Counted from the stretch's first letter, positions 32,903-41,029 are shown. The stretch is 64,000 nucleotides of DNA from Opitutia bacterium (GCA_004558035.1 SFEJ01000003.1:1-64000), one strand, 5' to 3'. Notes: generated by a model not told the origin, from the letters alone. Made by a program: numbers and translations.

Positions 32903-34032
32903 GCGCGGCCTCCTTTTCCTTCGTCGGCGTTCCCGCCGCGGATCTTTTCCGCCGCGAGCCCGCTCCGCATCACGAGAGAACGCATCGTCGGGTTGTACAT
33001 GAAAGGATTCTTCAGAATTTTGGAAAGCAGTTTGAGCCGGATCTTCCGCGTTCCCGCGCGGTAGCGGGCGAAGATCTTTTCGGGCGAAAACGCCGCGTCG
33101 CCGCCGAAGGCGTCCGCGAGCGCCTCCGCGGAATCGAGCGCGTAGCTCATGCCCTCGAGCGAGCTCGGCGAAATGAAGCCCGCCGCCTCGCCGAGCAGAA
33201 ACGCGCCCTCGGGAACGCCGATCCGGAAATCGCGCGCGTGCTCCGGGCGGAGCACCTGGCAAGCTTCCGTGCGTATGGGATTTTTCAATACGAATCCGAA
33301 TCCCTCGGCGCGCTCCCGCAGCAGCTCGTAGGCGCGCGCGGAATTTTCGCGCGGGAACGCCGCGCCGAAGACCAGCGCGCCGTCCTTCGAGATCGCCCAG
33401 CCGTAGCAGTCCGAGAGCCGTTCGTCGAAAAAGCACGCGTAGAGCGGCGCGGGCTGGCGGTCGGGGAACCACTGCTGCACCGCCGTGTAGCTGCGGATCT
33501 TATGGCGCGGGAACAGCGTCCGCCGCACGAGCGACGCCGCGCCGTCCGCGCCGACGACCGCGCGCGCGAGCAGCGTCTTTTCGTTCCCGTCTTCGAAATA
33601 CGTCACGCGCCAAAGCCCGTCCGCGCCGCGCGAAAAGCCGCGCACGCTCGCCTCGTGGCGCACGCGGACCGACGCGGGAACGAGCGACTTGAGCCAGAGG
33701 TCGAACCGGTGCCGGTCCATGTTGACGTAGAAGCGGCGGTACGTGCGCTCGTGCCCGCGGCAAAGGTCGATCGTGCGCACGGCGAAGAGCTGCGGGTCGG
33801 CGAGAACGGCGTTCGGCAGCGCGAGCCCCTGCCGCGCGAGCGCGCGCTGCGCGTCCTCCGCGAGCAGCCCGCCGCAAGGCTTGCGGAAGCCCGGCGCGTC
33901 CGGCGAAGCCGCCTTGCGGTCGAACGCGACGACGCGGAAACGCGGCGCGAGCAGGCGCGCGAAAGTCGCGCCCGCGGGACCGAGCCCGACGACGGCGACG
34001 TCGTAAGCGGCGTTCTCGTCGCGCGTCGTCAT
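32899..34032 (-). CDS. FAD-dependent oxidoreductase, geranylgeranyl-reductase-like
   Basis: A 377-aa flavoprotein with an N-terminal FAD-binding Rossmann motif (DVAVVGLGPAGATFARLL), the family phrase RKPCGGLL, ARAVVGADGAASLVRR, and the second FAD motif GAFLLGEAAGFISPSSLEGM. It fits the geranylgeranyl reductase/FixC-like group that reduces or oxidises isoprenoid or quinone-like compounds. Substrate unknown. It overlaps the neighbouring genes by four bases at both ends (ATGA), so it is the middle of a three-gene operon with polA and an exported protein of unknown function; a functional link to polA is not obvious. Confidence 0.85.
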   Translation of the reverse strand: MTTRDENAAYDVAVVGLGPAGATFARLLAPRFRVVAFDRKAASPDAPGFRKPCGGLLAEDAQRALARQGLALPNAVLADPQLFAVRTIDLCRGHERTYRRFYVNMDRHRFDLWLKSLVPASVRVRHEASVRGFSRGADGLWRVTYFEDGNEKTLLARAVVGADGAASLVRRTLFPRHKIRSYTAVQQWFPDRQPAPLYACFFDERLSDCYGWAISKDGALVFGAAFPRENSARAYELLRERAEGFGFVLKNPIRTEACQVLRPEHARDFRIGVPEGAFLLGEAAGFISPSSLEGMSYALDSAEALADAFGGDAAFSPEKIFARYRAGTRKIRLKLLSKILKNPFMYNPTMRSLVMRSGLAAEKIRGGNADEGKGGRA

Positions 34033-35174
34033 TTCGCTTCGGGTTCGTCCGCGGGAACGCCCGCGTCGTCTTCGCTTTCTGCGATTTTGGTTTCGGCGGA
34101 GAATTTCCGCGTCGTGCTGCGCGTGATCTTCATGCCGGAATTTTCCCAGAATTTCGCGATGCCGCGCAGTTTTTCCGCCTCGGCGGCGGTGAGCGTTCCC
34201 GCGGCGCCGCGCGCGACGGCGGCGTCCTTCGCGGCGGAGACGACGGCGTTCATCGCCGCGAGATCCGCGAGCCAGCGCGCCTTCGCCGCGTCCGTCAGCG
34301 AAAGCGCGAACGTCAGCCCGTCGCCCGCGGCGAGCTTCACCGTCCGCGTTTCGGGAACGAGGTCGCGGTGCGAGACGGAAACGCGCAGCGCGCGCCCGAG
34401 CGGCAGCTTCAGCGTCGTCGGCGCGCCGTTCGGCGAAAGCGTGTAGTCCAGCCCGCCGATCTTCAGCGAAACGCCCGGCACGGCGACGCGCGCGGGCACG
34501 TCCGAAATCGCGAACGTGCCGTCCGGCTTTTCCTCGACAAGCGGGAACGCCGGCGCCTCGACGACGCAGGAGACTTCCACCGCACCGTAGGCGGCGTCGG
34601 CGGGAACGGGCTTCACTTCGCCCGAAGCGATTTTTTCGGAAAGCTCGGCGACCGCCTCTTCCGCGGTCTCGACGACACGGAGCTCGCGCAGCTCGGCGTT
34701 CGTTTCCGGAGCGTCGAAAATCTTGGAGACGTGTCCGGACGCGAGCGCCGTTCCCGTCGCGGAATACAGCGCGTAGAAAACCGTCTGACGCGCGTAGACG
34801 GTGCCGCCGCGCTTCGTTTCAAGCGGCGAAGCGAGGCGAAGATCGAGCACGCAGTCCGCGCCCGCGGCGCTCGCCGCGTCGGCGGGCGAAAGCGCGGAAA
34901 GAAAGGCGTCCCCCTCGGCGGCGTTTTCGAGAAAATCCGGCGCGATCGGCGCGAGTCCCGGCAGCGAGAGCGCGCCCGCGACGGCGGCGGCGACGTTCCC
35001 GCGGGCGTCGCGGAAAAGAGCCTTGCCCGACGCGTCGCGCACGAGCACGAGGACGGAGACGTCGCGCGAGGCGGCGGGAACCGCGGCTGCGCGCGGAGCT
35101 TCCGGCGCGGCGTCCGCGCACGGGAACGCGACGCCCAGCGCCGCGGCGGAAAGAAGTATGGCGAGATTTTTCAT
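34029..35174 (-). CDS. Exported protein of unknown function
   Basis: The 381-aa product has a signal peptide (MKNLAILLSAAALGVAFPCADA) written here only in part for family comparison: hydrophobic core AILLSAAALGVAF, cleavage near CADA. The mature part is Ala/Glu-rich with alternating beta-like segments (VSVLVLVRDASGKALFRD, VYARQTVFYALYSATG, LKIGGLDYTLSPNG). The middle (residues about 215-300) could be a PEGA- or carboxypeptidase-regulatory-like beta sandwich. I do not recognise the family. First gene of the polA operon, four-base overlap with the next. Confidence 0.75.
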   Translation of the reverse strand: MKNLAILLSAAALGVAFPCADAAPEAPRAAAVPAASRDVSVLVLVRDASGKALFRDARGNVAAAVAGALSLPGLAPIAPDFLENAAEGDAFLSALSPADAASAAGADCVLDLRLASPLETKRGGTVYARQTVFYALYSATGTALASGHVSKIFDAPETNAELRELRVVETAEEAVAELSEKIASGEVKPVPADAAYGAVEVSCVVEAPAFPLVEEKPDGTFAISDVPARVAVPGVSLKIGGLDYTLSPNGAPTTLKLPLGRALRVSVSHRDLVPETRTVKLAAGDGLTFALSLTDAAKARWLADLAAMNAVVSAAKDAAVARGAAGTLTAAEAEKLRGIAKFWENSGMKITRSTTRKFSAETKIAESEDDAGVPADEPEAK

Positions 35175-35267
35175 GCCTTCAATTTTTCCCCAAAGCCGCC
35201 GGGACGCAAAGAAAAACCGCGCCGCTCCGAAAAGTCGCGGGAACTTCCGGTCGGTCTCCGCGGGGCG

Positions 35268-36557
35268 TCAGCGGGCGGCGGCCTTGCCGAAGTCCGCGGA
35301 AAGCGTCCGCCGCGCGAGCGCGACGAGCCAAAAGCCGGGAATCGTGCACAGAATCGCCCACCAGAAGAACGCCTCGTAGCCGAGAAATTCCTGCAGCGCG
35401 CCCGCCCAGAATTTCGGCAGCATCGCGCCCAGCGCCATGAAGCCCGTGCAGATCGCGTAGTGCGCGACGGCGCGCCGCGTTCCCGCGCACGCGTGCAGCA
35501 TGTAGAGCATGTAGCCCGTGAAGCCGAAGCCGTAGCCGAACATCTCGACCACGATGCCCGCGCCGACGAGCGGGAGCGCCGAGGGCTGCGCGTGCGCGAA
35601 CGCGACGTAGATGAGGTCCGGCACGTTCAGTAGCAGAATCATCGGGAACAGCCACGCGCGCAGGCCGTTGCGCGAGACGAGCCAGCCCGCGAGCACGCCG
35701 CCCGCGAGCATCGCCGCGACGCCGAACGTGCCGTTGAGCAGCCCGAGCGCGCGGTTGTCCAGCGCGAGCCCGCCGTGCTCGAGCGCGTCCTTGAAGAACA
35801 GCGGCGAGACCGCGCCGATCTGCACTTCGCCGAAGCGGAAGAACAGCAGGAAAAGCAGCAGGAAGCCGATCCGTTCCTTTCTGAAGAAACTTTTCCACGT
35901 GTCCGCGAAGTCGCCGAAAAGCGAGCCGCCGCGCGTTCCTGCGGGAACGTCGTTCGCCGGGCGCGGCAGAGCCGCCGCGTGGAAGAACGCGAGCGCGCCC
36001 GAAAGCAGCGCGAGCCCGACGAACACCTGCGTCCACGCCGTTCCCGCGGGAACCTCGTTCGCGATGAGCACGCCCGCCGCCGCGATCACGCCGCCCTTGG
36101 CGAAGATCTGCGAAAGCCGGAAGAACGTGCTGCGCCAGCCCGAATAGAACGCCTGCCGCCCCGAATCCAGCGCGAGCATGTAGAAGCCGTCCGCCGCGAT
36201 GTCGTGCGTCGCCGAAACGACGGCGACCGCGAAAAGCGCCGCGACGATGCCGAGCGCGGGAACGCCGAAGAAGAACGCCGCCGCGAGCGCGCCGAGCAAC
36301 AGCGCTCCCGCCGCCTGCGTGCCGAAGATCCACGCGCGCTTGCGCCCGACGCTGTCCACGAGCGGGCTCCAAAGCGCCTTCAGCGTCCACGGCAGATACG
36401 CCCACGCGGCGACCGTCGTGATGACGGCGTTGTCGAAGCCGAGGTCCTTCATCGCGACGGGCGCGACGAGATCGACGACGGCGTTCGGCAGCCCCTGCGT
36501 GAAATAAAGCGTCGCGACCCAAAGAGCGGCGACGCCGGAAAGAGCGGAAGTCTTCAC
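35268..36557 (-). CDS. AmpG-like major facilitator transporter
   Basis: A 429-aa, 12-helix MFS protein. The N-terminal phrases LYFTQGLPNAVVDLV and AAWAYLPWTLKALWSPLVD, followed by GRKRAWI, and AATHDIAADGFYML-like VSATHDIAADG are typical of AmpG, which imports anhydromuropeptides for cell-wall recycling. Muropeptide or another sugar-peptide substrate is likely; this is a family-level inference. The preferred start is GTG at 36557, since the residues encoded further upstream are not transporter-like. Confidence 0.85.
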   Translation of the reverse strand: MKTSALSGVAALWVATLYFTQGLPNAVVDLVAPVAMKDLGFDNAVITTVAAWAYLPWTLKALWSPLVDSVGRKRAWIFGTQAAGALLLGALAAAFFFGVPALGIVAALFAVAVVSATHDIAADGFYMLALDSGRQAFYSGWRSTFFRLSQIFAKGGVIAAAGVLIANEVPAGTAWTQVFVGLALLSGALAFFHAAALPRPANDVPAGTRGGSLFGDFADTWKSFFRKERIGFLLLFLLFFRFGEVQIGAVSPLFFKDALEHGGLALDNRALGLLNGTFGVAAMLAGGVLAGWLVSRNGLRAWLFPMILLLNVPDLIYVAFAHAQPSALPLVGAGIVVEMFGYGFGFTGYMLYMLHACAGTRRAVAHYAICTGFMALGAMLPKFWAGALQEFLGYEAFFWWAILCTIPGFWLVALARRTLSADFGKAAAR

Positions 36558-36616
36558 GGAAAAAAACGACGGGAGAACGCCGCGAAAAAAGAATTTCCGC
36601 TGCGCCTCGAAACTCC

Positions 36617-36772
36617 TCAAGGAGTCTGAATCGTCACGCGCGAAGCGTCGCCCGCGCCGAGGTGGATGACCTTCGGTCCCGACGAGCACGCGCCCGCGAG
36701 CAGGCAGAGCGCGAGCGCCGCCAGCGCGAACGCCGCGCGGCGGGAACGCGCGGTTTTCTCAGTTTTCCGCAT
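36617..36772 (-). CDS. Small putative lipoprotein (51 aa)
   Basis: An ATG embedded in the end of the preceding gene (14-bp overlap) opens a 51-codon frame: MRKTEKTARSRRAAFALA, then LALCLLAGACSSGPKV, and ending ASRVTIQTP. The basic N-terminus, hydrophobic core and AGAC followed by SSG make a good lipoprotein signal, although the residue at -3 is Ala rather than Leu. The mature peptide would be about 23 residues. Stop TGA lies 60 bp before the AmpG-like gene. The tight overlap suggests it is a real gene coupled to its neighbour. Confidence 0.6.
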   Translation of the reverse strand: MRKTEKTARSRRAAFALAALALCLLAGACSSGPKVIHLGAGDASRVTIQTP

Positions 36773-37544
36773 GAGGCGCGCTTCCTTTCCCGAGCGTCTT
36801 TTCGCCGAACGCGTCCACCGCCCTGAAAAGCTTGTGGAAGAAATCCGCGACGGTGACGTTGAGCGAGAGCAACTCGCTGTTCGTAAGGTCGATCGTGTCG
36901 CCGACCTTGAACGCGCGGCGCGTGTCCGCGAGGCGCACTTCCGGCTTGTCCTCGGGCTTCAGCGGCTGAATCGTCTGCACGGTCTTGAACTCGAACGCGA
37001 GCTCGCCGTCGTCGTCCACGTCTTCCGCGGTGACGACGCCGTTGCGGCGCATCAGCGAGCCGAGCGCGATGCCGAGCGCGACGACCGCGTCCTCAAGCGA
37101 ATTGGTGATGCCGAATTCCTTTTCGAACGCCTCGAACTTGTCGGGCACGGAGGAATTGACGAACGCCTGCTGCTTGCGCCCGACGAGCTCGTTGGTCGCC
37201 TTCGGGTCCTTGTCCATCGCCTCCTTGTTGGCGATGAGCGTGCAGAGCAGATGGCAGCTGTCCATGCACGCGGCGGCGATGCCGAGAAGGTCGTTCAGCG
37301 TCTGGCGCAGGATGAGCCCGCGGACGTACGTCTTCATGCCCTCGAAAGGCATGTGCATGGGCGCGACGGGCATGACGCGCGTCATCGTGCTGAACGTGTT
37401 GTAGTTTTCTTCGCTGACGTGCTGCGATGCCGCGAGATTGAAGGCGAGCAGATCGTACTGGCGCTGCAGCGCGCTCAGAAACTGGCGGCTGATGGACTGC
37501 AGGCTGATGACCTGCCGGTTCGAGTTGTTTTCTTCTTCGGACAT
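36759..37544 (-). CDS. Conserved-looking cytoplasmic protein of unknown function
   Basis: The 261-aa product starts MSEEENNSNRQVISLQSIS and has no signal peptide or membrane segment. It is mostly helical, with phrases such as LQRQYDLLAFNLAASQHVS, GMKTYVRGLILRQTLNDLL and a C-terminal acidic beta part (DVDDDGELAFEFKTVQ). I do not recognise a family. A small lipoprotein gene overlaps its 3' end. Confidence 0.7.
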   Translation of the reverse strand: MSEEENNSNRQVISLQSISRQFLSALQRQYDLLAFNLAASQHVSEENYNTFSTMTRVMPVAPMHMPFEGMKTYVRGLILRQTLNDLLGIAAACMDSCHLLCTLIANKEAMDKDPKATNELVGRKQQAFVNSSVPDKFEAFEKEFGITNSLEDAVVALGIALGSLMRRNGVVTAEDVDDDGELAFEFKTVQTIQPLKPEDKPEVRLADTRRAFKVGDTIDLTNSELLSLNVTVADFFHKLFRAVDAFGEKTLGKGSAPHAEN

Positions 37545-37613
37545 AATGCGGAAGATGGAACAGCCAAACGCGCGTTCCCGCAACGATTTTCTCGCGGCGG
37601 GAACGCGGCGGCG

Positions 37614-38009
37614 TCATTCGCCTTCCGCCGGGAAGCCCTGCGCGTCTTCGGGGAAAAACCAGACGAAGGCGTCTTCGGGATCGCCGGAAAAATCCGCCGC
37701 GGCGGCGACGCGCAGCGTTCCCGCGTCCGAAAGGCGGAAGAAATTCTCCTCCGGCGGGCAGTCGTCGATGCGGAAGATCTCCGGCGGCAGCACGATCTTC
37801 ACGCGCGTTCCCGCGGGCGCGTCGTCGTCGCCGCGCCAGGTGCCGCGGATTTCGCCGAGCGGCGTCTTCGCGACGAATTCGCACGCGCCCGCCGCGACGA
37901 GCTCGCCGTAAACCGCCTGCTCCCGCGCCTCGGGCGCCTCCGCGGCGGGAACGCCCTTCTTCGGCGCGCGCCCGAAGAGCCTCGCGAAAACGTTTCCGAA
38001 AAACCCCAT
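37614..38009 (-). CDS. Small protein of unknown function, faintly TOBE-like
   Basis: The 131-aa protein begins MGFFGNVFARLFGRAPKKG, a possible amphipathic membrane-contact helix, and continues with a beta-rich domain (VAKTPLGEIRGTWRG, GTRVKIVLPPEIFRID, DAFVWFFPEDA). The phrase GTRVKIVLPPEIF recalls the TOBE domains at the ends of ABC ATPases, but the match is weak. Its neighbours are a Nudix gene (15-bp gap) and unknowns; all may form one transcript. Confidence 0.65.
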   Translation of the reverse strand: MGFFGNVFARLFGRAPKKGVPAAEAPEAREQAVYGELVAAGACEFVAKTPLGEIRGTWRGDDDAPAGTRVKIVLPPEIFRIDDCPPEENFFRLSDAGTLRVAAAADFSGDPEDAFVWFFPEDAQGFPAEGE

Positions 38010-38024
38010 GACGCGCCGCCTTTC

Positions 38025-38528
38025 TCAGCCGATTTTTTCCTCGTCCACGCGCTCGGGCGCGCCGTTCCCGCACTGCGCGCGGTAGGCGAGAAACGTTCCC
38101 GCGGCGGCGTGTTCGTCGAACACGGGCCAGACGAGCACGCGGTCGCTCGGCGGAATCGCGGCGGCGTCGATCTCCTCGCGCGTGAAGAACGCGAACCCGC
38201 CTTCGTCGATTTCGGGCGGGAGCGCCTCGAGCGGCTTGCGCGCGTCGAAAAGGAACATCAGCCAATGCCCGCTGCCTTCGTAGCCGCGCTCGGAGACCAT
38301 GCCGAAGAGATGCAGATCGGCGGGCGTCAGCTCGATGCCGGTTTCCTCGCGCGCCTCGCGGACCGCGCATTCGAACGGCGACTCGCCGAGCGCCATTTCG
38401 AGCTTGCCGCCGACGGGGCTCCAGCAGCCCTTGTTCGGGGCTTTTTTGCGCTGAATCATCAGAAATTTCCCTTCGGCGTTCCGAATGAAGATCAGCACGG
38501 AAATCTTAAAAGGAAGAATCGCGTCCAT
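38025..38528 (-). CDS. Nudix hydrolase
   Basis: A 167-aa Nudix protein with the box GGKLEMALGESPFECAVREA followed by REETGIEL. The N-terminus (FKISVLIFIRNAEGKFLMIQ) and GCWSPVGGK resemble 8-oxo-dGTP diphosphatase/MutT-like enzymes, though the substrate cannot be fixed. Translation is placed at MDAILPFKIS; the open frame continues upstream only because it crosses the CCGTG repeat. The start lies 13 bp from the left repeat of the GxxExxY cassette. Confidence 0.85.
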   Translation of the reverse strand: MDAILPFKISVLIFIRNAEGKFLMIQRKKAPNKGCWSPVGGKLEMALGESPFECAVREAREETGIELTPADLHLFGMVSERGYEGSGHWLMFLFDARKPLEALPPEIDEGGFAFFTREEIDAAAIPPSDRVLVWPVFDEHAAAGTFLAYRAQCGNGAPERVDEEKIG

Positions 38529-38540
38529 AAATTTTTTTCG

Positions 38541-38575
38541 TTTTAACCACGGAAAACACGGAAAGGCACGGAAAT
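38541..38575 (-). repeat. Left (3'-side) inverted repeat of the GxxExxY cassette
   Basis: On the minus strand this reads three TTTCCGTG units spaced by two and one bases and then GTTAAAA. It abuts the stop codon of the GxxExxY gene and is the inverted partner of 38960-38985; a solo copy lies at 822-855. Confidence 0.8.
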
Positions 38576-38961
38576 CAAAGACACATGCGGACAATCTCCG
38601 CGCGCGGATATGCTCCGAAATTGACAAGAAAACCGAGCGGGAGCCGCGTCGCGCGCAGATAGTTCAGCAGCTGCGAACGATGCGAATCGTTCAGCCCGCC
38701 TACGCTTTTCAGTTCGACCACGATCCGGTCGAAGCAGACGAAGTCCGGACGATAGCGCTGCTTCATCTCGGCGCCGCAATAGAAGATTTTGATTTCCGGC
38801 TGCGCGGCGAACGGGATTCCGCGCTTCTCGAACTCCATTTCGAGCGCCTCCTGGTAAACGGCTTCGAGAAAACCGTTCCCGAGATTTTTATAAACCTCGA
38901 ACACCGCTCCGCGAATCGCGTAGCTTTCGTTCTCGTGAATCAGCGCTTTTCCGGAATCCAT
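38575..38961 (-). CDS. GxxExxY protein
   Basis: The 128-aa product has the family signature NLGNGFLEAVYQEAL (GxxExxY), then FDRIVVELKSVGGLNDSH with an E-x-K of PD-(D/E)XK-nuclease type and QLLNYLRATRLPLGFLVNFG at the end. GxxExxY proteins are widespread in Bacteroidetes, Planctomycetes, Verrucomicrobia and Cyanobacteria and have no settled function; a nuclease-like fold is inferred for the family. The coding region is framed exactly by inverted CCGTG repeats: the ATG overlaps one and the stop codon the other. This suggests the gene and repeats move or are maintained as a unit. Confidence 0.93.
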   Translation of the reverse strand: MDSGKALIHENESYAIRGAVFEVYKNLGNGFLEAVYQEALEMEFEKRGIPFAAQPEIKIFYCGAEMKQRYRPDFVCFDRIVVELKSVGGLNDSHRSQLLNYLRATRLPLGFLVNFGAYPRAEIVRMCL

Positions 38962-38985
38962 TTCCGTGCTTTTCCGTGGTAAAAA
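38960..38985 (+). repeat. Right (5'-side) inverted repeat of the GxxExxY cassette
   Basis: Plus strand ATTTCCGTGCTTTTCCGTGG followed by TAAAAAA: two TTTCCGTG units and the same terminal GTGG-T-AAAA as the left repeat but inverted. It covers the start codon of the GxxExxY gene. Confidence 0.8.
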
Positions 38986-38998
38986 ATTCTCCTCCTCT

Positions 38999-40294
38999 TC
39001 ACCACACGATCGCCCAGAGCGCCTTCAGGTAGCGGCCTTCGGGGTAGTTCGACATCACGGGGTGATCCATGCCCGGGCCCGTGCGGTCGAGAATCTGCAG
39101 CCGCCGCCCGAGCCGGTGCGCGACGCGGATCACCAGCGCCTCGAAATCTTCGACGCGCAGCAGCCCCGAGCACGAGTTCGTCACGAACAGCCCGCCTTCC
39201 TTCACGAGCGGGAGCACGACCTTGTTCATGTCGTGATACTTCGCGAAACCGTCCTCGTAGTCGTCCTTGCCGTTGATGAGCTTCGGCGGGTCGAGCACGA
39301 CGACGTCGAACTTCTCGCCGTTCGCCTGCATCTGGCGCGCGTACGTGAACGTGTCCGCGTGCACGAAATTCACGCGCGCCTGGTTGAGGTTCGCGTTGCG
39401 CTTCGCCTGCGCGACCGCGTTCTCGTCGAGATCGACGCCCGTCACTTCCGCCGCGCCGCCGAGCGTCTTCGCCGCGATCGAAAAACCGCCCGTGTAGCAG
39501 CACAGGTCGAGCACGCGCTTGCCCGCGCAGAACTGCGCGAGCTTCTTGCGGTTGTCGCGCTGGTCGCAGAAAAAGCCCGTCTTGTGGCCGTTCTCGAAAT
39601 CGACCGCGAAGCGCATCCCGTTCTCGCGGATCTTCACTTCGCGTAGCCCGGGCGTGTGCGAATCGTCGCAGCCGCGCGCGTTCTCCATCGAGCCGAAGCC
39701 CTTGACGAGCTGGATCGTCTCCTTCGTCGTGCCGAGTAGACGATGAAAAATAGGCAGCCAGCCGCGAATGCGCTGAAAGACCGGCAGCGAGAAGATTTCC
39801 ACGCTGAGCACGTCGCCGTATTTGTCCACGACGAGCCCGTTCAGCCCGTCGGCGTCGCCGTGCACGACGCGGAAGGCGTCCGTCGTCTCCGGCAGGCGCA
39901 GCGTTTCCGTGCGCAGCCGCACGGCGCGTTCGATGAGATTTTCGAAATGGTTTTCCGGGAGCGCGTCGGGCGTGCGCGCGAAGATGCGCAGCGGAATGTT
40001 CGCGCCCGCGTTGTAGAAACCGTAGCCGAGCGGCGCGCCGTCCCTGTCGTACACGGAGACCTGCGCGCCGGGCTCGATCCCGCCGGAGGTCGCGCCGACG
40101 AAGTTCGGGAACACGTTCGGCGACGACGTGAAGTAGCGCAGCTGCACCCACGGTTCCCGCCGCTCACCGATTTCGGTCGGCGGCGTGAGGCTTCTCGCGG
40201 GCGCGTGCTCGCGGCGCGGCCGCGCGGCGTTCCCGTAAGGCGCGCGCGCGCCCGGGCGGAAATTTTTTCTCGGCGAAAAAGGCTTTTCGTTCAT
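38999..40294 (-). CDS. Class I SAM-dependent rRNA methyltransferase, RlmI-like
   Basis: The 431-aa protein has an N-terminal PUA-type part (PEALPLGYGFYN-like GAPLGYGFYNAGANIPLRI), the central RlmI linker (VHGDADGLNGLVVDKYGDVL) and a Rossmann methyltransferase domain: KTGFFCDQRDNRKKLA, VLDLCCYTGGFS, and catalytic-motif VLDPPKLI, then SCSGLL. RlmI methylates cytosine 1962 of 23S rRNA in E. coli; COG1092 membership is clear, the exact site is inferred. The Met of MNEKPFSPRKNF is used, preceded by non-conserved basic low-complexity residues. Confidence 0.9.
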   Translation of the reverse strand: MNEKPFSPRKNFRPGARAPYGNAARPRREHAPARSLTPPTEIGERREPWVQLRYFTSSPNVFPNFVGATSGGIEPGAQVSVYDRDGAPLGYGFYNAGANIPLRIFARTPDALPENHFENLIERAVRLRTETLRLPETTDAFRVVHGDADGLNGLVVDKYGDVLSVEIFSLPVFQRIRGWLPIFHRLLGTTKETIQLVKGFGSMENARGCDDSHTPGLREVKIRENGMRFAVDFENGHKTGFFCDQRDNRKKLAQFCAGKRVLDLCCYTGGFSIAAKTLGGAAEVTGVDLDENAVAQAKRNANLNQARVNFVHADTFTYARQMQANGEKFDVVVLDPPKLINGKDDYEDGFAKYHDMNKVVLPLVKEGGLFVTNSCSGLLRVEDFEALVIRVAHRLGRRLQILDRTGPGMDHPVMSNYPEGRYLKALWAIVW

Positions 40295-40477
40295 GCCCGC
40301 AAAGCATGCCCCGCCGCGCAGCTCCGCGCAAGCGCGGAACGGAAACGGGCGCGGAGGAAAATCTCCCGCGGAACCCGCGGGTCGCCGCGGAAAAGCCCTT
40401 ACGGCGCTCGCCCCTCCGCATGCGGCGCGGAACAAAATTTCCTCTCTCGAAAAAAACTCCTCTTTAGGCGTTAAGCA

Positions 40478-40726
40478 TTAACCTTTAGGCTCTCTTTCCG
40501 GCTTCCGCTTGTCGCGCTCGCGCGTGCGGTTCGGCAGATCCGTGCGCGCGCCCCAATAAATGTCCTTCCACTCGGGCCGAATCGCGTAGCCGAGCGCCTC
40601 CAGCTTCTCGATCAGCACCGCCCGCGCGAACGACGACGTCGTCGGATACCCCCGCTCCTTCGCGCCTTTTTCCAAAAGCGCGAACAGTTCCGGCGGCAAT
40701 CTGCACCCGAGTATCTTCATTCGCAT
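40478..40726 (-). CDS. Small ribbon-helix-helix-like protein, minus-strand member of a divergent pair
   Basis: The 82-aa protein starts MRMKILGCRLPPELFALLEK and continues with FARAVLIEKLEALG, the strand-helix-helix pattern of Arc/MetJ-type DNA-binding proteins. The C-terminus (RPEWKDIYWGARTDLPN, then KRKPEREPKG) is charged and probably disordered. It is transcribed away from another RHH-like gene across a 114-bp region with repeated AACT/AGTT boxes. It may be an autoregulator or antitoxin; no toxin is adjacent. Confidence 0.7.
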   Translation of the reverse strand: MRMKILGCRLPPELFALLEKGAKERGYPTTSSFARAVLIEKLEALGYAIRPEWKDIYWGARTDLPNRTRERDKRKPEREPKG

Positions 40727-40840
40727 CGCAACTAACTTATATAATCAGTTGCCCGCGAACAAGCGGAAAGGCGGCGAAACGCGCGTTCAAGGCTTGACTG
40801 CGCAAACAAGTTGGCTAAAAATCAACTGCGTAAACAAGTT
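40727..40840. promoter_or_regulatory. Divergent regulatory region with repeated AACT...AGTT boxes
   Basis: GCAACTAACTTATATAATCA followed by GTTGC gives an interrupted inverted repeat near 40728-40752. Two direct repeats, ACTGCGCAAACAAGTT (about 40797-40812) and ACTGCGTAAACAAGTT (about 40825-40840), are spaced 28 bp, and each is itself an AACT...AGTT half-palindrome. TATATAA lies in the AT-rich core. These look like operator sites for one or both RHH proteins; the last one abuts the ATG of the rightward gene. Confidence 0.55.
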
Positions 40841-41029
40841 ATGACTCCACTTAACGAACAACCCCTCGAAGAAAAATCCGTTCGCATTCCCATACCGGAC
40901 GAACTCTACGAGCTTGTTCTCGAAGCCGCCCAAAAAGCCGGCGTCTCCACCGAAGAATTTCTCCGAAACCTTCTTCGAGAAAAACTCCGCGACGTTCCCG
41001 CGCCTCTCGAAAGAAGCGCGGCGGCGTAA
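40841..41029 (+). CDS. Small ribbon-helix-helix-like protein, plus-strand member of the divergent pair
   Basis: The 62-aa protein MTPLNEQPLEEKSVRIPIPD, then ELYELVLEAAQKAGVS and TEEFLRNLLREKL, has a strand-helix-helix pattern like CopG/Arc proteins. A TTG ten codons upstream could add residues but lies within the repeated operator-like sequence, so ATG 40841 is preferred. It lies 50 bp upstream of the large autotransporter on the same strand and may regulate it or simply share its promoter region. Confidence 0.65.
   Translation: MTPLNEQPLEEKSVRIPIPDELYELVLEAAQKAGVSTEEFLRNLLREKLRDVPAPLERSAAA

Noticed and set aside
40811-40840. TTG start ten codons upstream for the plus-strand RHH gene
   Set aside because: The extra codons lie within the second operator-like repeat, and the conserved RHH part does not need them; ATG 40841 is the simpler start.
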